Assembly (NCBI GenBank): GCA_019244165.1
Contig: JAFATA010000005.1
Location: 1-64,000, forward strand
DNA from: Pseudonocardiales bacterium
GTDB lineage: Bacteria > Actinomycetota > Actinomycetes > Mycobacteriales > Pseudonocardiaceae
Direction of reading: 5' to 3'
Length of the DNA stretch: 64,000 bases
Shown here: one piece after another, positions 1 through 9,400 of the stretch
Layout of the letters: every line of letters begins with the position of its first letter
How positions within the stretch are numbered: position 1 is the first letter of the stretch
Made by a program: the position numbers and the translations under genes
Notes under the pieces: generated by a model
What the model was told of the DNA's origin: nothing
The model's database searches: none
Seen by the model: only the letters and a program-made list of their open reading frames with translations

Positions 1-147
1 CATCACCGCATGCAGCATGCGGGAGACCGTTTCGATGTTCCGGACCTGAGCCTGCAACCCCGCGTCCTCGCACCCAACGATCGACTCCCGCCACTGATCC
101 AGGCAAGCGACCATCGCCTGCCGGGGGTCCAGCCGGGTGTCGAGCAC
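1..147 (-). CDS. Partial gene running off the left edge, possibly DUF222/HNH (13E12-type) protein
   Basis: An open minus-strand frame enters from a stop near 210 and runs off the window start. GTG at 147 is the likely start. The visible 49 residues begin VLDTRLDPRQAM and contain an acidic and arginine-rich helix (CEDAGLQAQVRNIETVSRM). This resembles the N-terminal helix region of actinobacterial DUF222/HNH endonuclease repeat proteins, but the catalytic HNH part would lie outside the window. The family call is a guess from a short stretch. Only the open frame and codon pattern are seen directly. Confidence 0.35.
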   Translation of the reverse strand, partial: MLDTRLDPRQAMVACLDQWRESIVGCEDAGLQAQVRNIETVSRMLHAVM

Positions 148-373
148 GCCCCCATCATCGACCCCACCCCTGACAATTTCGGGCGTTCCCCCGACCAGAC
201 AACAAGATCTTTAGTGTCCCTCGGCGACAGCAGAACGCTGACGGTGCCTTCCCCCCCAGCCAGGTTCCCGACAACCCCGACAGACCCCCGACGGACTTAT
301 AGCGCCGACCACTGAGTGACGTGAGGGAGCGAAGGCTCCTCCGTGACCCCTCCGTGACCCCTCAGTGACGCAG

Positions 374-833
374 TTACGCTCGGGCTTTCAGCTCGCCCAG
401 GGTGCGGTCGGTGGCGGCCTGGGAGGACGCTGGGTTCTGGCCGGTGATGAGGTTGCCGTCCACCACGACGTGCGACTGCCAGGATAAACCAGCGCAGAAC
501 AGGCCTCCCCGCTCTCGCAGCGGATCCTCGAGGAGCCACGGGCGCGCTGCGCCAGGCCCGCTAAGCGCTTCTCTTCGTCGGTGAACGCCGTCATTCGCCG
601 GCCTTGGAACAGCCAGCTGCTGTCCTGCCGGTTGGCCGGGAGCAACCCAGCGGGGCCGTGGCACACCGCGGTCACCACATGACCTGCGTCATGGAACTCG
701 GTGATGATCTCGCCGAGCGCCGCACACCGGGAAAGATCCTCCATGGGCCCGTGACCGCCTGGAAGGTAGATGGCGTCGTACCCGCTGTCGCGTCCGGCTG
801 CTGCGAAGCTCGGCGGCTTTGCCCTCGCCGCCT
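374..833 (-). pseudogene. Decayed DJ-1/PfpI (type 1 glutamine amidotransferase-like) gene
   Basis: The minus strand encodes the core of a DJ-1/PfpI protein: YDAIYLPGGHGPMEDL, then the nucleophile elbow AVCHGPAGLL with the conserved Cys-His, then VVVDGNLITGQNP and a natural-looking C-terminus ending LGELKARA. The frame changes once near 545, after KRLAGLAQR. Upstream of about 833 an in-frame TAG removes the N-terminal strand. Members are about 220 residues and act as glyoxalase/chaperone-like or hydrolase enzymes. This copy has lost its N-terminus and its frame, so it should be inactive. Its neighbours are also broken, which fits a degrading accessory region. Confidence 0.7.
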
Positions 834-1049
834 AACTAGGCCGCGCGGTACGGATGTCGGGCGAAAAGTCGACCTGCCAGACCGGGGCGACGCGGACAAT
901 CCCCATTCCTGGACAGCCCAGTTGGTCCAGCAGATGAAAAGTCCCGAGGAGATTTGCACCGCTCAGGCCGAAGTGGGTGCCGCCAGGCGTTGCGAGGCTC
1001 GTCGCATCCCGAGCGGCGGCGAGGGTCGCCCAGGGTGTGGTAGGTTGGC

Positions 1050-1463
1050 GTGCGCGGTGCCATCGGCAACAACCGGCGAGGGGCTGCGGTGTGTCGTCAG
1101 CGCGTCCTGGTGACCCTGGCCACTTTGGTGATCGTGCTGCTGACGGCCCTCGACTGCACCAGCTCGACGACCGATAGCGTCATTCCACAGTTCGGTGATG
1201 CAGGCAGCGCACACGCACTGGAGCAGGACTTCACCCAGGTCGTCCGCGCGACCCTGCCCTCCGTTGTGGAGATCGTCAGTCCCAGTGGGCTGGGATCCGG
1301 GGTGATCCTCGACGACAACGGTGACATCGTCACCAACGCCCACGTGGTCGGCAAGTCCGCCTCCTTCGAGGTCCGCCCAGCAACCGGTACCCGTCAGTTT
1401 CCAGCCACCTTCGTGGGTTCCTACGTTCCGGCACAGCACCAATTCCTTGATCCAGGTTCTTGA
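1050..1463 (+). pseudogene. Truncated HtrA/DegP-like serine protease
   Basis: The frame has an N-terminal hydrophobic segment (VLVTLATLVIVLLTAL) followed by the start of a trypsin-like domain, GSGVILDDNGDIVTNAHVV, which contains the catalytic His. Homology ends near 1425 (ATFVGSY), and the Asp and Ser of the triad are absent. A short junk tail follows and the ribosome site of the next gene starts at 1462. GTG at 1089 is a better start than 1050 because it places the membrane anchor at the N-terminus. HtrA proteins are normally above 300 residues. A deletion appears to have joined the protease fragment directly to the HdeD-like gene. Confidence 0.65.
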
Positions 1464-1473
1464 GGAGCACACC

Positions 1474-2124
1474 ATGTCCAACCGTGAGGGAACACCTCCC
1501 GGAGCGACCGCGAGCGGGATCATCCTGTTTCTCAATCCGCAGAAGATGTGGCCCGTTATGGCGCTGCGAGGCATATTGGCGATCCTGTTCGGAATCGTCG
1601 CCCTGCTGTGGCCGGGTATCACGCTGCTCGTGCTAGCGCTGCTGTTCGGGGCGTGGGCGCTTTTGGACGGAATCTCCCTGCTCGCCAACGCTTTCCGGCA
1701 GGGACGGGCCCATGCGCGCTGGCATGACTGGGTCCCGTCGCTTCTCGCCGGGCTCCTCGGGATCGCCGTCGCAGTGGTCACCGTGTTGGTCCCGGCCATC
1801 ACCGTGCTCGTGCTGACGATCGTGGCGGCTATCCTGCTGATCGGCGTCGGAGTCGCCGAGATCGCCATCGCTGTGGGATTGAGAAGGCTCATCCGTGGAG
1901 AGGTCTTTTTGGTCCTTTCCGGGCTTGCCGGCATCATCGCCGGAATCGTGATCTTGCTGTGGCCACTCTCCGGTGCACTGGTGCTCACGTTCATGCTCGG
2001 TGTCTACGCGCTGGTATCGGGCATCTTGCTGCTGGCTGTGGCATGGCGGGTGCACCACCTGGCCCGGGTGGGAACCGCCTCGATCGCCGCCGGTGGGGAA
2101 CATCGCGGCAGAGCACTTTGTTGA
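1474..2124 (+). CDS. HdeD/DUF308 family membrane protein
   Basis: This 216-residue protein has six hydrophobic segments arranged as two similar halves. Each half contains the family signature of small residues followed by LLWPG (GIVALLWPGITLLVLALLFG and GIVILLWPLSGALVLTFMLG). In Escherichia coli HdeD supports acid resistance; in actinobacteria these proteins are common and of unknown role. ATG at 1474 is preceded by GAGGAG at 1462-1467, a strong ribosome site that decides the start. The gene lies 30 bp upstream of lon in the same direction, so the two may be cotranscribed as a stress pair. Confidence 0.8.
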   Translation: MSNREGTPPGATASGIILFLNPQKMWPVMALRGILAILFGIVALLWPGITLLVLALLFGAWALLDGISLLANAFRQGRAHARWHDWVPSLLAGLLGIAVAVVTVLVPAITVLVLTIVAAILLIGVGVAEIAIAVGLRRLIRGEVFLVLSGLAGIIAGIVILLWPLSGALVLTFMLGVYALVSGILLLAVAWRVHHLARVGTASIAAGGEHRGRALC

Positions 2125-2154
2125 GCCATAAAGACTCAACTGTGAGGAGACTGC

Positions 2155-4482
2155 GTGGCTACACAACTTGCGTTACTGCCGTCGGCCGAGCTGGTGCTGC
2201 TGCCGGGCATGGTGGTGCCGGTCCAGCTCGACGGTGAGGCACAAGCAGCGGTTGATGCTGCTCGCGCCGCGGGAACTGAGCGCCTGCTGGTGGTTCCGCG
2301 CCCCGACGGTCGGTACGCCACGCTCGGCGTCATCGCGGTGATCGATCAGGTAGGGAGGCTACCTGGCGGTGCTCCGGCCGCGGTCTTGCGCGGAGTGACC
2401 CGGGCCCGGGTCGGTGCCGGAGTGACCGGCCCCGGTGCGGCACTGTGGGTCGAGGTGACCGAGGTCGACACACCGGCAGCAACGGAACGGGTGCGCAAGC
2501 TTGCCGGTGAGTACCGGGGTGTCGTTATCTCCATCCTCCAGCAACGCGGTGCCTGGCAGCTAATCGACTCGGTCCAGTCGATCACCGACCCGTCACTGCT
2601 GGCTGACTCCGCCGGTTACGCACCGTACCTGTCGTTGGCACAGAAGGTGGAGCTGCTAGAGACCGTCGACGTCGAGACCCGGTTGGCCCGCCTGGTGGAA
2701 TGGAGCCGGGCGCACCTGGCCGAGCAGGAGGTCGCCGAACGGATCCGCACGGACGTCCGGGAAGGGTTGGACAAGACGCAGCGGGAGTTCCTGCTTCGCC
2801 AGCAGATGGCCGCCATCCGTAAGGAGCTGGGCGAGGACGATACGGACGCCACCGCTGACTACCGGACGCGCCTGGCGGAGGCGGATCTGCCCGAGCCGGT
2901 CCGTCAGGCGGCGTTGCGCGAGGTCAACCGGCTGGAGCGGACCAGCGATCAGTCTCCGGAGGCCGGCTGGATTCGCACCTGGCTGGACACGCTTCTTGAG
3001 CTGCCGTGGGGGGTGCGCACCGAGGACAACGCCGACGTGCACGCCGCGCGCGCCGTTTTGGACGCCGACCACTACGGCCTGGATGAGGTCAAGGACCGGC
3101 TGATCGAGTTCCTCGCGGTGCGGGCCCGCCGCTCCGAGCGCGGGCTGCACGTCGTCGGCGGACGAGGCGCCGGCGCGGTCTTGGCCTTGGTCGGCCCGCC
3201 CGGCGTGGGCAAGACCAGTCTCGGCGAGTCGGTCGCTGCTGCGTTGGGGCGGCGCTTTGTGCGGGTCGCGCTCGGTGGCGTCCGCGACGAGGCCGAGATT
3301 CGTGGGCACCGCCGGACCTACGTCGGCGCGACGGGCGGCCGGATCGTGCGGGCCATCAAGGAGGCCGGATCGATGAACCCGGTCGTGCTGCTCGACGAGG
3401 TCGACAAGCTCGGCGCCGACTGGCGTGGCGACCCCACCTCGGCGCTGCTGGAGGTGTTGGATCCGGCGCAGAACCACACCTTCCGCGACCACTACCTCGA
3501 GGTCGAGCTGGACCTGTCCGACGTGCTGTTCCTGGCCACCGCGAACGTCGCCGACACGATCCCGGCACCGCTGCTGGACCGGATGGAACTCGTCACTCTC
3601 GACGGCTACACCGAGGACGAGAAGGTCGTCATCGGCCGCGACCACCTGCTGCCGCGGCAGCGCGACCGAGCTGGCTTGGCTACCGACGACGTGGTGGTCG
3701 ATGACGAGGCACTGCGGGTGATCGCCGCTGAGCACACCCGGGAGGCTGGCGTCCGCCAGCTCGAACGGGCGATCGCCCGGGTGCTGCGCAAGGTGACCGT
3801 CGCGCTCGCTGACGGCGCCGCCACTCCGGTGCACATCAGCGCCGGCGACCTGACCCGCTACCTTGGCCGGCCACGATTCGTCCCGGAGAGTGCCGAGCGC
3901 ACTGCGGTGCCCGGGGTGGCCACCGGACTCGCGGTCACCGGCACCGGCGGGGACGTGCTCTACGTCGAGGCCACCGCGATGGACGGCGAACCGGGGCTGA
4001 CGCTCACCGGGCAGCTCGGCGACGTGATGAAGGAGTCCGCCCGGATCGCGCTGTCCTACGTCCTCGCGCACGCCGAGCAACTCGGCATCGACCGTGCCGC
4101 CTTGGCCGGCAAGCACATCCACCTGCACGTACCCGCCGGAGCGGTACCCAAGGACGGGCCGTCGGCGGGGGTGACCATGGTCACCGCGCTCACGTCGCTG
4201 GCCCGTCAGCAACCAGTACGCTCCGATGTCGGCATGACCGGTGAGGTCACCCTGAGCGGCCGGGTGCTGCCCATCGGAGGGGTCAAGCAGAAGCTGCTCG
4301 CTGCTCATCGCGCCGGGTTGGCGGAGGTGTTCCTGCCCACCCGGAACGAGCCCGACCTCGACGAGGTGCCGGCCCACGTCCGGGACCAGCTGAACGTACG
4401 GGGGGTGGGCGACGTCAGCGACCTCGTCGCAGCGGCACTGCCCGACGGCACCGCCCCCGCTGGCGAGGCGCACGCCGCGTGA
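2155..4482 (+). CDS. lon: ATP-dependent Lon protease (LonA)
   Basis: The 775-residue product has the full LonA layout. An N-terminal substrate domain (to about 200) is followed by a coiled linker (RQQMAAIRKELGE), an AAA+ module with Walker A GPPGVGKTS at about 347-355 and Walker B VVLLDEVDKL near 410, and a C-terminal protease with the PKDGPSAG serine (about S670) and GGVKQK lysine (about K711). Lon degrades misfolded and short-lived regulatory proteins in the cytoplasm. The start is GTG at 2155, 5 bp after GAGGAGA. The length is typical. It appears intact and is probably expressed with the upstream HdeD-like gene. Confidence 0.95.
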   Translation: MATQLALLPSAELVLLPGMVVPVQLDGEAQAAVDAARAAGTERLLVVPRPDGRYATLGVIAVIDQVGRLPGGAPAAVLRGVTRARVGAGVTGPGAALWVEVTEVDTPAATERVRKLAGEYRGVVISILQQRGAWQLIDSVQSITDPSLLADSAGYAPYLSLAQKVELLETVDVETRLARLVEWSRAHLAEQEVAERIRTDVREGLDKTQREFLLRQQMAAIRKELGEDDTDATADYRTRLAEADLPEPVRQAALREVNRLERTSDQSPEAGWIRTWLDTLLELPWGVRTEDNADVHAARAVLDADHYGLDEVKDRLIEFLAVRARRSERGLHVVGGRGAGAVLALVGPPGVGKTSLGESVAAALGRRFVRVALGGVRDEAEIRGHRRTYVGATGGRIVRAIKEAGSMNPVVLLDEVDKLGADWRGDPTSALLEVLDPAQNHTFRDHYLEVELDLSDVLFLATANVADTIPAPLLDRMELVTLDGYTEDEKVVIGRDHLLPRQRDRAGLATDDVVVDDEALRVIAAEHTREAGVRQLERAIARVLRKVTVALADGAATPVHISAGDLTRYLGRPRFVPESAERTAVPGVATGLAVTGTGGDVLYVEATAMDGEPGLTLTGQLGDVMKESARIALSYVLAHAEQLGIDRAALAGKHIHLHVPAGAVPKDGPSAGVTMVTALTSLARQQPVRSDVGMTGEVTLSGRVLPIGGVKQKLLAAHRAGLAEVFLPTRNEPDLDEVPAHVRDQLNVRGVGDVSDLVAAALPDGTAPAGEAHAA

Positions 4483-4525
4483 CTCCCGGATGGGCCGCAG
4501 GAGCCGAGCCACCGATAGGGCGCGG

Positions 4526-5008
4526 CTACTCCCCCGGCATGTGGAGAGCGAGCACCTCGACGAGCGCCGGTCCCGACGGCGTCACGTACTCGACGACGTC
4601 ACCCACCCTGCTGCCCGCGAGGGCACGACCGAGCGGGCTGTTGAGGGTCACTGCCCCTGCCCCATCGTCCTCGGCGACCTCCTCCGCGATGGCGACCACG
4701 CGCAACGTCGAGACTTCCCCGTCATCGAAGCGGAGCGTGACCTGAGCACCGTGCGGCAGCCGGCCCTCCGCCGGTTCGGGCACTTCAGCGCGGGCTATTA
4801 AGGCCGCCACCTCGGCGATGCGCTCGTCCAGCCACACTATGTCGTCGGCCTGTTCCAGGACGTCAGCCTGGTCGGCGCGGTCTCCGACGGAATCGCGTTC
4901 GCCGAGTTCGGCGGCAAGGGCCCGGCGTCGAGCCCGAAGTTGCGCCAGCTCCTCTTCGAGCCGCTGGCGCGTCCGGTCGATGGCAGCGTTGGTGTCGGTA
5001 TCGGCCAT
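4526..5008 (-). CDS. GreA/GreB-family transcription elongation factor
   Basis: The 160-residue protein has an N-terminal charged coiled-coil hairpin (RQRLEEELAQLRARRRALAAEL, then acidic ADQADVLEQADD) and a C-terminal FKBP-like Gre domain (GAQVTLRFDDGEVSTLRVV, LNSPLGRALAGSRVGDVVEY). Gre factors enter the RNA polymerase secondary channel and stimulate transcript cleavage. The hairpin tip keeps an Asp-rich stretch. It is convergent with lon, ending 43 bp from it. Actinobacteria often have a canonical greA elsewhere as well, so this may be a paralogue; no symbol is given for that reason. Confidence 0.85.
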   Translation of the reverse strand: MADTDTNAAIDRTRQRLEEELAQLRARRRALAAELGERDSVGDRADQADVLEQADDIVWLDERIAEVAALIARAEVPEPAEGRLPHGAQVTLRFDDGEVSTLRVVAIAEEVAEDDGAGAVTLNSPLGRALAGSRVGDVVEYVTPSGPALVEVLALHMPGE

Positions 5009-5272
5009 GAGCTAACTCCACATTCCACGCGGACCGGCCGTCCAATGACGACCATCCTCGCAGACAGCGGAGACCACCGCCTGCTCTTACGGGGAGGAAA
5101 TCGACGCTCTCGTCCGGCTAGACCAACGTCTAGCGCCTAGCGGACCGGGACTGCCCGTGTGAGTTCGACCAGGTGGGTGAGGAGCACCGGATTACCCGGA
5201 TGTCGCTGACCGTCTCGGCGATGGTGACGGGCGGCGAGAACTACTGCGCCGGTGATGTTGCCCGCATTAACC

Positions 5273-6813
5273 CCAAAGCCGTTCAGTTAGGTCTTGGGCG
5301 GCGGGGTCAAGGACCGGTGTCGGCGTGTTTGATGTCGATGTTGATGGTGGTTTTGTGGCTGGGTCCGCGGTGGCGTCTCTTCGCGCTGCTGGCGGCGTAT
5401 TTGGAGATCGCTCGTTTGACGACGCGTGGGTTGGTCCGTGACCGGCGGGCAGGCATGAGTTGATCTAGCACGTGTTGGCCGATCACACCGATCAGGTCGA
5501 TGGTGGTGTCGGCGATGACTCCGGTGGCGGCGATCAGCTGGTCCCGCGCGGCGTGTAGTGCCACGGTGAAGCTGCCGCGGTCGGGATCGAGGTCGGCTCG
5601 TGCGAGGGTGGCGTCGCTGATCGCGATACGCAGCGCCTGGTAGGTGATCAGCAGGGCGTAGATCTCCTGGTTCACTCCGGTCGGGGTGCGGGCGCGCAGC
5701 ACCTGCCCGCCCAGGCTGGTGGACTTGAGCTCGAAGAATGTGGTCTCGATCTCCCATCGCTGGTGATAGAGGGTGAGGATGTCGAGGGGCGAGCAGTCCG
5801 GGTCGAGCACCGTGGTGATCAACCGGTAGTCCTCGGTGCGCCGCCCGGCGCTGGTGGTGATCGTGATCGTGGCGGTGATCACGCGCACCTCCAGTGGGCC
5901 GAGCCGGGACATGGAGGAGCCATCGCGCAGGCGGCGGCACACCGGCAGCCGGCGGCTGGCCTTGACTCCCACCAGCACGTCGGCGCCGGTGTCGGCGAGG
6001 GCGACGATCCAGGCCGCGACGGCGAAGTTGCGGTCCGCGAGCACGATCATCCCGCGATGCAGCGCGCCCACCAGGGCGTGCGCGTAGCTGATCTCCCCGG
6101 TTCGGTCGGTGCCGAACACCGCGTCGATGACGGTGCGGGTACCGCAGGCCAGCAGCGCGAGCAGCCGGACCATCGGGTAGCCGGTGCCGCCCTGGTAACC
6201 GTTGCCGCGACGGTAGAGCGCCAGGTTGGCCGCGGTATCCGCCCAGCACAGGATGGTGCCGTCGATGGCGCACACCAACCGTCCGCGCCAGTACACCCCG
6301 CGCCGGCTCCCCGGCAGCCCCGTACCGGCCTGCGGCCCGCGCAGCAGATCGAACAACGCCCGCAACGGAGCGACGCCGATCCGACGGCGCGCCGCGGCCA
6401 GCGCGCTCGACGTGGGGCAGGCCACCTCCAGCCCGCCCAACCCGGCACACATCCGCGCCCACACCTGGCCGTAACCGAGCTCGGCGAACAACGCGGCCGC
6501 CAGCAGCAGATAGACCACAACCCGCGACGGCAGCGCCCGCAGCCGCTGCTGGACGCTGTTGGTCTCAGCCAGCGCGGCATCGACCATCTCGAACGGGACG
6601 ATCTGGGTCAGCTCACCAATATGGCCCGGCGCGTACCGCCCTCCAGCCACCTTGACCACACGCCTGATGACAGAATCCATGCTCAGCGGAACTCCCGATA
6701 GCGAGGTTGTCTTGGTCGACGCCCTCTCATACCTGGAGTTCCGCTACCTCATGCCGCGACACGCCGAAAACGATCTTGACTGCCGGCAGCCGCCACTAAC
6801 TGAACGGCTTTGG
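5273..6813 (-). mobile_element. Intact IS4-family insertion sequence with 8-bp target duplication
   Basis: Terminal inverted repeats share an identical 18-bp core, CCAAAGCCGTTCAGTTAG at 5273-5290 and its reverse complement at 6796-6813. The 8-bp sequence CATTAACC lies immediately outside both ends (5265-5272 and 6814-6821), a clean target-site duplication. One transposase gene fills the element. Perfect flanks and an intact gene point to recent insertion. It separates the GreA-like gene from the XRE pseudogene. Joining the flanks gives no convincing protein, so the target was probably intergenic. Confidence 0.92.
5307..6680 (-). CDS. IS4-family DDE transposase
   Basis: This 457-residue transposase starts at ATG 6680 and ends 17 bp inside the left inverted repeat. 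An N-terminal domain (MDSVIRRVVKVAGG, typical of actinobacterial IS4 members) precedes the RNase H-like core: AIDGTILCWADT (first Asp), IVLADRNFAV (second Asp), and the YHQRWEIETTFFELK region carrying the catalytic Glu in the Y-(2)-R-(3)-E-(6)-K signature. It cuts and pastes the element. No stop or frame break is seen, so it is probably active. Confidence 0.92.
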   Translation of the reverse strand: MDSVIRRVVKVAGGRYAPGHIGELTQIVPFEMVDAALAETNSVQQRLRALPSRVVVYLLLAAALFAELGYGQVWARMCAGLGGLEVACPTSSALAAARRRIGVAPLRALFDLLRGPQAGTGLPGSRRGVYWRGRLVCAIDGTILCWADTAANLALYRRGNGYQGGTGYPMVRLLALLACGTRTVIDAVFGTDRTGEISYAHALVGALHRGMIVLADRNFAVAAWIVALADTGADVLVGVKASRRLPVCRRLRDGSSMSRLGPLEVRVITATITITTSAGRRTEDYRLITTVLDPDCSPLDILTLYHQRWEIETTFFELKSTSLGGQVLRARTPTGVNQEIYALLITYQALRIAISDATLARADLDPDRGSFTVALHAARDQLIAATGVIADTTIDLIGVIGQHVLDQLMPARRSRTNPRVVKRAISKYAASSAKRRHRGPSHKTTINIDIKHADTGP

Positions 6814-6929
6814 CATTAACCCGGTCGCAGTGTCGTTACGCTGGGAGTACCTCTTCACGGAGGGACGGCCCCGGTTAACGATGGGGTGCACACGAAGGGG
6901 CACCTACTCTGCGAAGAGAGGCGCTAGCG

Positions 6930-7841
6930 ATGGTGGGACGAGACCGGAGGCTCGGCGAACGGCTCGCGCAGCTGCGACGCCGACGCGGGATGACCCAGGA
7001 AGCGCTAGCCGAGCGTTCCGGTGTGAGTGTGTCGGTCATCCGCAAACTCGAACGGGGTGAGCGGGACTCCGCTGGCTTGTCCACCGTGCGAAAACTTGCC
7101 TTCGCACTGGGTGTGCCCACCATGGAACTGTTCGCGCCCACGCCCGCCTTCGCGGGGCCGGTGGTTGCTGATGCGCCAAGGTCGCTTGGACGATGCGATT
7201 GAGGTAGCGTTGAATGCGTCCCAGCGGCTAGAACCCAGCTTTGCACGGCGGACCGGCGGCATTTGTCGTCGTGGGGCTGGCTCAACCTTGGTGTCGCCGG
7301 AGCAGCGGCACGCAACAGTCAGCCTGACTTGATGACCGACGCAATGCGACGCGCGAGCGCGGCGGCAGCCCGCATCGAGGTTGATGGCCCGGGAAACCAG
7401 CAGTGGAGCTCGTTCGGGCCGTCCGTAATCGCCATGCGTCGAACCGAAATGGCGGTTGTGACCGGGGACCCTGTCACGGCTCTGCGGATTGCCCGGCAGG
7501 TGGCCCTGCCACCTCGACCGGCCAACACTCACCACCGATTCCGGCTCGACATGGCGTCCGCACTGTTGGAACTACGCCGACAACACGAAGCGTTAGCCGT
7601 ACTGCTGGCACTTCGGCGCGTTGCACCGAATTGGTTACGGCACCAGCGTTACGCCAAATCCATCACCAGTTCGTTGCTGCGGTCGGCCAAGCGCACCATT
7701 CCGCAGGAACTTCGCGATCTCGCCGACTTCCTCTACGTCGATCTGCGAACTGCCCCACCGCGGGGTAGTTCACAGGTTATCCTCACGCAATCTGACACCA
7801 CCTGTCGCTGGTCTGGACCATGGCGCCGCGTGCATAGTTGA
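6930..7841 (+). pseudogene. Frameshifted XRE-family regulator with TPR-like tail
   Basis: The N-terminal 70 residues form a clear Cro/C1 helix-turn-helix (LAQLRRRRGMTQEALAERSGVSVSVIRKLERGERDSAGLSTVRKLA), followed by MELFAP. The frame then fails near 7165-7200 and helical TPR-type sequence resumes in two other frames (MRQGRLDDAIEVAL; LMTDAMRRASAAAARIEV to LRDLADFLYVDLR). Intact relatives are about 380-400 residues. A good ribosome site (GAGAGGCG) precedes ATG 6930. Such regulators often sit next to small peptide and RiPP genes; here it directly precedes an FxLD-type precursor. It is unlikely to make a functional full-length protein. Confidence 0.75.
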
Positions 7842-8016
7842 CCCGCACCGTGGGTTGGGTCTATCGACTGACTGGAGACTGAGGTAGCAAGCTATGTCGA
7901 AACAGCCACTGCCAGAAGTGGACGGGCCGCATCGCCTGCCGTACGGCGAGCAGGAGCGGCGGTGGAAGGAAATCTCAATTCCGCCCCTTAGGATGGGTTC
8001 CGGTCAAGGAGATCTC

Positions 8017-8211
8017 ATGGCAATCCTCACCGAGGACGCTCCCCGGCCCCACATGGCCATCGACAATATCGCCGTAGACGACACGCCGACCTCCGTCGGC
8101 GCCGACGCCCTCGACCTCGATGTCCGGATTGTCGAGGAAGGCGACGCGATCAACGCGCTGCTGTGTAGCACGGACAACGGGTGTGACACCCGGAAGGACG
8201 GCGACTGCTGA
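8017..8211 (+). CDS. FxLD-family lanthipeptide precursor (probable)
   Basis: The 64-residue product has an N-terminal leader with the conserved block ALDLDVRIVEEGDA, a match to the F/L-x-L-D-V-R-x-V-E motif of FxLD precursors. The short core is rich in Cys/Ser/Thr (LLCSTDNGCDT, ending GDC). ATG 8017 is chosen over the in-frame ATG at 7894 because AAGGAGAT ends just before it and because 60-70 residues is the usual precursor size. The core could form thioether rings between Cys and dehydrated Ser/Thr. It lies 51 bp before a lantibiotic dehydratase relic, which supports the call. No LanC or FxLD methyltransferase is nearby, so maturation is doubtful. Confidence 0.72.
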   Translation: MAILTEDAPRPHMAIDNIAVDDTPTSVGADALDLDVRIVEEGDAINALLCSTDNGCDTRKDGDC

Positions 8212-8262
8212 CCGGGTGGTCATTCTACGGAGGCGGTTCCTGGGTGGGGAGGAAGTATCGGG

Positions 8263-9400
8263 TTGAGCACGGGCAAGCGTTCGCGGTGGTATCGGCATAT
8301 TGATGCGGCGCTGGTGCGCGGCACGGCCTATTCAGGGGAACTCGTTGTTGGGCCCTGGTCTGAGCCGGGGGATGGTGCCGAGGTTGACCGGTGGTGCGCC
8401 TGGTTTGCCGAGGTCTGGCCTCCTGTCGCGGAGGCCGTTACCGTAGCCAGCCCGGTGTTGGCATCTCGCGTCGCGGCGGTGTGCGCAGGGCTGCGGCCCG
8501 GAGCTGGGCAGGCGCGGCGAATGGCGTTGTCGCTGGCTCGCTATCTGGTGCGGATGCGCGGGAGAGCAACACCCTTGTCTTACGGTCATGATGAACGATC
8601 TTGCATTCGTACGGGGTGAACGGCTGGTAGTGCCGTGGCAGCCGCACGCCGGCAACCGGGATCGGAGCACCTCGGCGGAGGTGTCGGTTCGTCACAGCAA
8701 AACAGTACAGACAATCATGCATGGTGCTCGATTACCTATCCGGGTCGGCGATCTGCTCGACAAGCTGACCACCGAGATCCCCGGTGCTGCCGTCTCGGCG
8801 ATTGACGCCATGTTGGCTGAGCTGGTGATGCGCGGTGTCCTGATCACCTGTCTGCGTCCTCCTTCAACCAGCACCGGTGGGCTTGCCCACGTCCTCGAAC
8901 AGCTCGAAGGGGTGCAGGCGGACACGGTCGAGGAGGTGTCCTCGCTGGTGCGAGAGCTGCGCGGGATCCACGCGCAGGCGGGCCGTGTCGGGTGGTGTCG
9001 AGCAGCCGCTGATGGTAGATCTCCGGCTCGGCTGCACCGTGGTATTACCCCCGCAGGTCGCGTCCGAAGCTGAGAAAGCCGCTGGAGCGTTATTGCGGCT
9101 GAGCCCGAATCCAGCTGGCCATCCGGCACTTCGTGACTATCACACCAGCTTCCTCGACCGGTTTGGGGCGGGCTGCCTAGTCTCGGTCGACCAGCTCGTC
9201 GACCCTGTGAGTGGACTCGGGTTTCCCCCGCACTACTGCCAGCCTGGTCGGCCAACCACTCCCGCGGAGATTTCGCGGCGGGACCGTCGCCTGCTGGCAC
9301 TGGCCCAGCAGGCGGCCCTTGACGGCGCGCAAGAAGTCGTGCTGGACGAGACCACCCTGGACGAGCTGGCCGAGGGGAGTTCCGGAATGCGGCCAGCATC
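8263..9400 (+). pseudogene. Fragmented lantibiotic dehydratase (LanB N-terminal type)
   Basis: Three successive frames give one collinear LanB-like protein. The first (TTG start at 8263 after GGGGAGGAAG) gives YRHIDAALVRGTAYSG and ARYLVRMRGRATP, the family motif that normally continues FGLFAG. The second, from 8588, gives LAFVRGERLVVPW and HGARLPIRVGDLLDKL. The third, from about 8950 to 9390, gives GCTVVLPPQVASEAEKAAGALLRL. Dehydratases of this class glutamylate and eliminate Ser/Thr in lanthipeptide precursors. Here a deletion after RATP, at least two frameshifts and loss of everything past roughly residue 400 make it non-functional. The 3' end abuts the MFS gene at about 9400. Confidence 0.75.

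Noticed and set aside
834-1049. Minus-strand fragment (HFGLSGANLLGTFHLLDQLG) as a hydrogenase maturation protease tail
   Set aside because: Too short and no diagnostic residue; left unassigned.
963-1994. 343-residue minus-strand frame opposite the HtrA relic and HdeD gene
   Set aside because: Low-complexity Ser/Thr/Ala translation without family match; shadow of the plus-strand genes.
2656-4512. 618-residue open frame on the minus strand opposite lon
   Set aside because: Antisense shadow produced by high GC in third codon positions; no domain and complete overlap with an unmistakable Lon gene.
5287-6462. 391-residue alternative frame inside the IS element
   Set aside because: Arg-rich shadow of the transposase in another frame; it lacks any transposase motif.
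7894-8016. N-terminal extension of the FxLD precursor starting at ATG 7894
   Set aside because: The ATG at 8017 has the strong AAGGAGAT site and gives the family's usual length; the extension has no precursor-like sequence.
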